A stretch of 64,000 nt of DNA, taken from Lacinutrix sp. Hel_I_90 (GTDB lineage Bacteria; Bacteroidota; Bacteroidia; Flavobacteriales; Flavobacteriaceae). The stretch covers positions 3,447,501 through 3,511,500 of the forward strand of contig NZ_JYNQ01000001.1 of the NCBI RefSeq assembly GCF_000934685.1, written 5' to 3'. Shown in pieces: positions 59,186 to 64,000 of the stretch (positions are counted from its first letter, which is position 1; each line of letters starts with the position of its first letter). A program made the position numbers and the translations under genes. Below the pieces are notes generated by a model. That model worked only from the letters and a program-made list of their open reading frames with translations, did not search any database and was not told where the DNA came from.

Positions 59186-60169
59186 ATGTCTGATACAATA
59201 GAAAAAGTAAAATGCTTAATAATAGGGTCTGGACCTGCAGGTTATACCGCAGCGATTTATGCAGCCAGAGCGAATATGAAACCGGTGTTATACCAAGGAA
59301 CACAACCTGGTGGGCAGTTAACAACTACTAATGATGTTGAAAATTTTCCAGGTTACCCAACAGGTATTACTGGTCCAGAAATGATGATGGAATTACAAAG
59401 CCAGGCAGAGCGTTTTGAAACAGATGTGAGAAACGGCTGGATTACTAAAGTTGATTTTTCTGGTGATATCCATAAGGTTTGGGTAAATGATGAAAAAGAA
59501 ATACACTGTGATACCATTATAATATCTACTGGTGCGAGTGCTAAATATTTAGGTTTGGATTCTGAACAAAAATATTTAAAATTAGGTGGAGGTGTTTCTG
59601 CTTGTGCCGTTTGTGATGGTTTCTTTTACAGAAATCAAGAAGTTGTTATTGTTGGAGCAGGAGATAGCGCTTGTGAAGAAGCACACTACTTGTCTAAACT
59701 ATGTAAGAAAGTAACCATGTTAGTGCGGCGTGATGAATTTAGAGCATCTAAAATTATGGCGACTCGCGTAAAAAACACACCAAATATCGAAATTTTATTT
59801 AATACAGAAACGGAGGAGGTTTTAGGTGATGGGCAAGTGGTTACTGGCGTACGAGTTGTTAATAATCAAACGAATGAAAAGCATGAAATACCTGCAACAG
59901 GGTTTTTTGTAGCTATTGGTCACAAACCGAACACCGATATTTTTAAAGAGTATTTGGACTTGGACGAAACGGGTTACATTATAAATGCTAAACCAGGGAC
60001 TTCTAAAACAAATGTAGCAGGAGTATTTGTGAGTGGAGATGCAGCAGATCATGTGTACAGACAGGCTATTACTGCTGCAGGAACAGGTTGTATGGCGGCA
60101 TTAGATGCAGAACGCTACTTAGCTGCAAAAGACTCTACTTTTGAGGTAAGTACTTCGACCTATAACTAA
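59186..60169 (+). CDS. trxB: Thioredoxin reductase
   Basis: 327 residues, normal length. FAD-binding GSGPAGYTAAIYAARA near 15-30, the redox-active CAVCDG (Cys140/Cys143), NADPH-binding GAGDSACEEAHYL and the second FAD motif VFVSGDAADHVYRQAITAAGTGCMAALDAERYL. It uses NADPH to reduce thioredoxin in the cytoplasm. Single gene with its own promoter-like box and terminator. Confidence 0.96.
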   Translation: MSDTIEKVKCLIIGSGPAGYTAAIYAARANMKPVLYQGTQPGGQLTTTNDVENFPGYPTGITGPEMMMELQSQAERFETDVRNGWITKVDFSGDIHKVWVNDEKEIHCDTIIISTGASAKYLGLDSEQKYLKLGGGVSACAVCDGFFYRNQEVVIVGAGDSACEEAHYLSKLCKKVTMLVRRDEFRASKIMATRVKNTPNIEILFNTETEEVLGDGQVVTGVRVVNNQTNEKHEIPATGFFVAIGHKPNTDIFKEYLDLDETGYIINAKPGTSKTNVAGVFVSGDAADHVYRQAITAAGTGCMAALDAERYLAAKDSTFEVSTSTYN

Positions 60170-60194
60170 GCTAACTACCATTTTTATAAAAGTT

Positions 60195-60228
60195 AAAAGC
60201 CAAAACTCTGTTTCGGCTTTTTTTTTAT
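60195..60228 (+). terminator. Terminator of trxB
   Basis: AAAAGCC-AAAAC-TCT-GTTTCGGCTTTT with a long T-run. Confidence 0.8.
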
Positions 60229-60277
60229 TTTAAGCTTCTGATTTAAAAACAATTAACTATTAATAGAATAATTTCTC

Positions 60278-60285
60278 TATTTTTG
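60278..60285 (+). promoter_or_regulatory. TAnnTTTG-type -7 box (TATTTTTG)
   Basis: It precedes the histidine kinase start by 46 bases. Confidence 0.4.
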
Positions 60286-60331
60286 CAAAATTAAAAATAA
60301 GTCCCAAAACTAAGAGAATACTGAGAAATTA

Positions 60332-62554
60332 ATGGCTTTTACTAATCAACCTCAAATTGAACAGGTCAATTCGCTTTTGGAGAAAGCTTATTTAGGTCGT
60401 ACAATAGACTTGCCTAAGAGTATTGAATTAGCAGAAGAAGCTTTGAAATTAAGTAGATCTTTAGGCGATAAACTATTAATTGGTAATAGCTTAAACAAGC
60501 TGGGTCTTTTTTATATGATCATTAGTGATTTTGAAAAGTCTAATGCAGCCTCAAATGAGGCTATACTATGTTTTACAGCTATTAAATATCAAATAGGAAT
60601 TGCAGATGCGAAGTATACGTTAGGAAGTGTGCTCTACAAGTCTGATAATTATCACAAGGGCTTATCCTATTTGATAGAAGCATTAAGTATTTATAAATCG
60701 CATAATGATTTAACAAACCTTTCTAAAGTTGAAAAAGCGATTGGAACAACCTATGAATATCTAGGAGATACCGTAAATGCATTTAAAACTTATAAAAGTG
60801 CCATACAGAATGCAAGAAAAACCAACAATATTAATCTAGAGTCCAATGCTCTTAATAATTTATCGGGTTTAGTTTTAAAAAAAGGCAAGCCCACTATTGC
60901 TATGAGAATGATTACACATTCTATTGACTTAAAGCAAAAAAGTGGAGATATAAGAGGGTATGGTTTTGCACTTTATGGTCGCGCAAAAGTATATTTACGA
61001 ACAGGTGAATACGAAAAAGCAGAACGTGATTTTATTGAGGCTATCCGTATTCATGAAGACGCAGTGGAAAATATGGGAGCCTCTATGTCTCTCAGTAAAT
61101 TAGGGCAGTTATACTTCGAATTAGGGGACTATACAAAAGCAGAAAGAACCGTTAAGAAGAGTTTGGCTATTACGTTAAGCTATAACATATCGGTTATAAA
61201 AATTAAAAATTTTCATTTGCTATACCAAGTCTATAAAGGCGCTAATAATATAATAGCATCTCTGCAGTTTCTAGAGCTTTATATTAGGGAAAAGGAAAGT
61301 ATAATGAATAATCAAACCTTGAGAATTATTGAGAATTACGACTTGATAAATAGGATGAATACCTTAGAGAGCGAGGCTAAGATTCAAAAAGAAAAGCAAA
61401 AAGCTATAGATAAAAAAAACAAAGACCAAAAGAATATTTTAAAACAGAAACAGGATTTTTTATCCATCATGAGTCATGAAATTAGAACGCCCTTAAATGC
61501 GATAACCACTATTGTGTCCTTGCTGGAAAATAAGATTAAGGGAGAAGATAAAAAATTGTTTGATAGCTTACAGTTTGCTTCTAATAACCTAATTATTATT
61601 GTTAATGATATTCTGGATTTTACAAAATTAGATTCTAATAAATCGGTTATAGAAGAGAATAATATAAATTTTGATGTGTTATGTTCAAATGTCTTAAACC
61701 TATATCTTAATGCAGCAAATAATAAAGGCATCAAGCTTATTCTAAGAAACGACATACAAAAACAGCAGCATTATTTAATAGATCAGCCTAAAATGGCTCA
61801 AATATTAGGTAATTTAATTAGCAATGCTATAAAGTTTACAAGGGATGGAGAAGTTGTGTTTACAACGCAATTAATGGCCCAAGATGCTGTACACGATAAG
61901 ATTAGATTTGGTATAAAAGATACTGGTGAAGGCATTTCTAAACAAGATCTTGAGGTCATTTTTGATAGCTTTTCACAAATTAAACCCATAACAACCAGAG
62001 AGCAAGGCGGTACTGGTTTAGGCCTGGCCATAGTAAAAAAATTAGTGTCTTTATATGCTGGAAAAATTGAAGTAGAGAGTTACCTGGATGAAGGATCAGA
62101 ATTCTATTTTACCATTAAATTAAAGCGTGTTGCTAAAAAAGAAGCCATTGAGATTACTGATTTTGAATCGCTAAAGGGTAAAAGCGCTTTAATCGCAGAA
62201 GATACGCCTTTAAATGCCATGTTAATGAAAAAGGTATTGACCAATTGGGGGGTTCATACAGATCATGCAAAGGATGGTAAAGCTGCTCTCGAAGCTGCTA
62301 AAAAGAATACCTACGATTTTATACTCATGGATGTGCATATGCCAGTAATGAATGGGTTTGAAGCCACACGACTGATTAAAACACTAGCTAATAAAAACAA
62401 AAAAACACCTGTGTTTGCCGTAACTGCCGATGTTTTAACTAATGAGGATAACAATAGTACACATCTTTTTGATGCGATACTTTGGAAACCCTTAGAACTT
62501 GATAAACTTTTTGAAGCATTATCGAATCATAAATTAAACAAAAAGGGAGTTTAA
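60332..62554 (+). CDS. TPR hybrid sensor histidine kinase
   Basis: 740 residues without a signal peptide or a convincing membrane helix, so probably cytoplasmic. Parts in order: six or seven TPR repeats (about 10-310; AEEALKLSRSLGDKLLIGNSLNKLGLFYM and repeats), a coiled coil (about 340-375), HisKA with SHEIRTPLNAI (His near 381), HATPase_c with GNLISNAIKFT, DTGEGISKQ and GGTGLGLAIVKKL, then a receiver with AEDTPLNAMLMKK and the phospho-acceptor Asp in LMDVHMPVMNG near 667 and the conserved Lys in LWKPLELDKL. Input probably comes by protein binding to the TPRs. No cognate regulator is adjacent. Confidence 0.93.
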   Translation: MAFTNQPQIEQVNSLLEKAYLGRTIDLPKSIELAEEALKLSRSLGDKLLIGNSLNKLGLFYMIISDFEKSNAASNEAILCFTAIKYQIGIADAKYTLGSVLYKSDNYHKGLSYLIEALSIYKSHNDLTNLSKVEKAIGTTYEYLGDTVNAFKTYKSAIQNARKTNNINLESNALNNLSGLVLKKGKPTIAMRMITHSIDLKQKSGDIRGYGFALYGRAKVYLRTGEYEKAERDFIEAIRIHEDAVENMGASMSLSKLGQLYFELGDYTKAERTVKKSLAITLSYNISVIKIKNFHLLYQVYKGANNIIASLQFLELYIREKESIMNNQTLRIIENYDLINRMNTLESEAKIQKEKQKAIDKKNKDQKNILKQKQDFLSIMSHEIRTPLNAITTIVSLLENKIKGEDKKLFDSLQFASNNLIIIVNDILDFTKLDSNKSVIEENNINFDVLCSNVLNLYLNAANNKGIKLILRNDIQKQQHYLIDQPKMAQILGNLISNAIKFTRDGEVVFTTQLMAQDAVHDKIRFGIKDTGEGISKQDLEVIFDSFSQIKPITTREQGGTGLGLAIVKKLVSLYAGKIEVESYLDEGSEFYFTIKLKRVAKKEAIEITDFESLKGKSALIAEDTPLNAMLMKKVLTNWGVHTDHAKDGKAALEAAKKNTYDFILMDVHMPVMNGFEATRLIKTLANKNKKTPVFAVTADVLTNEDNNSTHLFDAILWKPLELDKLFEALSNHKLNKKGV

Positions 62555-62561
62555 TAGGCGT

Positions 62562-63395
62562 CTATTTCTTTCTTAATACGGCATCACCTTCAAATTTTTT
62601 CAAATCAATTGTCGGTCGCGCATAAATATAAGTTTCAGTATCACCCAAAGCTTCAATAGTTAGATTTTTTGTTGCTTGAATGTAAATTTCAGAACGGCCT
62701 TCAGTTAATAGATTACAGTTTTTTGCCTCAAGCTTATCCGCTTCTAAAGTGATTGAATTATCAGCTTTAATAGTTAGATCATCCACATCTCCTTCAATTT
62801 TTGCATCGCTATCTTGCAACATGTTTATTTCTATTGTTGAAGCATTAAATAGAGCTTCCAAATTACTATTATCATTCATTTCTAATGTAATAGTGTTAGC
62901 AGTAACATTTAATTCAGCTTTACTTCTACCAGCAGTGATATAGGTAAAATTATCGGCTTCCAACGTCATATAGGCTTTGGACGATTCTTTTGTTTTCAAG
63001 ATAAAATCTTTTAATTTTAAATCGACAGTAGCAGTAATTTCAGCATCTTCCTTTAATTCAATAATTTTGAGAGAATCTTTATAGATTACAGTAATATCCA
63101 TTATTTTACTAGACCTGATTTTTTTATTAGTTCTAAAAGACAAAGTGCCAGTATCATCAACCGCAAAATCGATAACTTCATGTAAATTGTCATCAGTATC
63201 TATTTGTACTGCAGCCTGATCGCCATATTTTATTTTTAACTTAAAATCGTCGCCAACAATTAGTCTGTTAAAATTTAATATTTCAGTGATTTGTGTGGTG
63301 ACATTTCTATTGCCTTTTACTTTTTCACTACTCTGTGAAAAACCTGAAATAGTTATAAAAATTGCAAAAATAAATAGGTGTAGTCTTGATTTCAT
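62562..63395 (-). CDS. GIN-domain (DUF2807) exported adhesin-like protein
   Basis: 277 residues. Signal peptide MKSRLHLFIFAIFITISGFSQ, then repeated short beta strands of the GIN domain (FNRLIVGDDFKLKIKYGDQAAVQIDTDDNL, ITVIYKDSLKIIELKEDAEI, ITAGRSKAELNVTANTITLEMNDNSNLEALFNAS). The pattern fits a right-handed beta-helix-like auto-transporter head, secreted or on the cell envelope. It is convergent with the kinase gene (7 bases between ends). Function of the family is unknown. Confidence 0.87.
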   Translation of the reverse strand: MKSRLHLFIFAIFITISGFSQSSEKVKGNRNVTTQITEILNFNRLIVGDDFKLKIKYGDQAAVQIDTDDNLHEVIDFAVDDTGTLSFRTNKKIRSSKIMDITVIYKDSLKIIELKEDAEITATVDLKLKDFILKTKESSKAYMTLEADNFTYITAGRSKAELNVTANTITLEMNDNSNLEALFNASTIEINMLQDSDAKIEGDVDDLTIKADNSITLEADKLEAKNCNLLTEGRSEIYIQATKNLTIEALGDTETYIYARPTIDLKKFEGDAVLRKK

Positions 63396-63416
63396 TGGTA
63401 TCGTTTATTGTTATTA

Positions 63417-63424
63417 CAAAGATA
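63417..63424 (-). promoter_or_regulatory. TAnnTTTG-type -7 box (TATCTTTG)
   Basis: On the minus strand the box ends 21 bases before the ATG at 63395 of the GIN-domain gene, a normal leader length in contrast to the three metal genes. Confidence 0.5.
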
Positions 63425-63592
63425 GAACAAAAACCATCCCAAACTTTTAAAAAGCCTGAAATGGTTTTAGTATTGGTTATTTCTAAGTGGTTTTAGAGGT
63501 TAATCACAAGAAAATAGCAATTAATATACTCGTAATAAATTTAGCGATTGTTATCATTTTGATTGGTTTTTTTGATTGATTGATGATTTTTT

Positions 63593-64000
63593 TTAGTCTA
63601 CAGGCATTCTATGGTCATAACTTAACACGCGTTTTATCTGCCAGTTATTATCTGTTTTTAGCCATAGATGCATAAACTTTGCGAGACTTCTTTTTTGTTC
63701 CGACTGCCCTTCTTGTGTTTCAAAAAACTGGTGTTCTCCCTTTTGAATGGCTCCATAAAGAATTCCCTTATTATATAAGGGGTAGACAGAAAGGCTGCCA
63801 CTCACAAGTTCACGCCTTGATTTGGATGAATTCATAGAACTACACAATCCTTTTTTCGTGCCATTAATAAATATTTCCTTAGATGGTATTATACCAGATT
63901 GATCGTGATAAAATTCAAAATCTTCAGCAATTAATATTTCAAACTGTTTGATAGCACAAGTATTAAATCCGACATTAAAAAGTAAGCTGTCTTTTTGTTT
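63593..64000 (-). CDS. NTF2-like (DUF4440-type) protein, partial (5' end outside window)
   Basis: The minus frame is open from the window edge to the stop at 63593 (135 codons), so the N-terminus is missing. NTF2-like marks: FNTCAIKQFEILIAEDFEFYHDQSG near the start, and near the end HLWLKTDNNWQIKRVLSYDHRMP, the typical W.i.rv.s.dH of DUF4440/SnoaL-like proteins. A Met inside the frame would give a much shorter protein and is not the true start. Ligand or enzymatic role unknown. Confidence 0.75.
   Translation of the reverse strand, partial: KQKDSLLFNVGFNTCAIKQFEILIAEDFEFYHDQSGIIPSKEIFINGTKKGLCSSMNSSKSRRELVSGSLSVYPLYNKGILYGAIQKGEHQFFETQEGQSEQKRSLAKFMHLWLKTDNNWQIKRVLSYDHRMPVD

Noticed and set aside
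1-64000. CRISPR arrays, restriction or toxin-antitoxin systems
   Set aside because: No regularly spaced repeats, Cas, methylase or typical toxin/antitoxin sequences were found on reading the window.

Overview
The window reads as DNA of a flavobacterium (Bacteroidota, probably Flavobacteriaceae). The reasons are the protein families present (BfmA/BtgA-type mobilization protein, HYC_CC_PP-type small exported proteins, ISAon1-type transposase, CzcA-TolC fusions), several TAnnTTTG boxes of the Bacteroidota promoter type, weak Shine-Dalgarno sequences and AT-rich DNA. No rRNA, intact tRNA or CRISPR array is visible.

Positions 1 to about 43.7 kb look like an integrated, mobilizable heavy-metal-resistance island with nearly every gene on the minus strand. 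Read in the direction of transcription (right to left) it holds: two accessory element genes (42-43 kb); a divalent-metal RND cassette (41.7-32.2 kb: small His-rich exported protein, czcA-tolC fusion, czcB, small lipoprotein, HupE-like permease, membrane-anchor protein, MFS transporter, 2Fe-2S protein); a roughly 0.9 kb protein-free, hairpin-dense block containing two diverged tandem copies of one structured element (31.3-32.2 kb); a mobilization module (ssb, small proteins, a gap that may hold oriT, a BfmA/BtgA-like protein, MobB-like relaxase, VirD4/TraG-like coupling protein; 26.7-31.2 kb); a long copper operon (26.6-10.4 kb: HYC_CC_PP protein, CusA, TolC-like protein, HMA-AraC regulator, multicopper oxidase fused to a CopB barrel, DUF3347 lipoprotein, haem-binding protein, permease, CopA ATPase, DUF305 protein, CusB); and a second czc-type cassette (10.4-0.3 kb: small exported protein, czcA-tolC fusion, czcB, PII-like protein, Fur/Zur-like regulator, SEC14/STAS protein, P1B-4-type ATPase), followed by a truncated second Fur gene at the window edge. 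Each of the three RND pump genes is preceded by a small exported Cys/His-rich protein gene with a TAnnTTTG box almost touching its start codon.

The right border of the island is probably at 43684-43702, where 19 bases resemble the 3' end of a tRNA-Pro gene including CCA, followed directly by a strong intrinsic terminator. I infer this to be an attachment-site remnant, with the intact tRNA and the integrase left of the window.

Right of that border lies what looks like ordinary chromosome, by eye more AT-rich. An ISL3/ISAon1-type insertion sequence (43837-45250) has landed in the last codons of a LysR-type regulator and given it a new C-terminal tail. The regulator is divergent from an operon with two small genes and dabB-dabA (energy-coupled inorganic carbon uptake). 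Then follow a succinate-semialdehyde-type dehydrogenase with a 48-residue membrane protein, a YtxH/holin-like stress operon, a possible noncoding transcript, hemerythrin and topoisomerase IB genes, a PA2169-type protein, an AraC regulator, a SRAP paralogue lacking the catalytic cysteine, an ArsC-like protein lacking its cysteine, trxB, a TPR hybrid histidine kinase, a GIN-domain protein and a partial NTF2-like gene.
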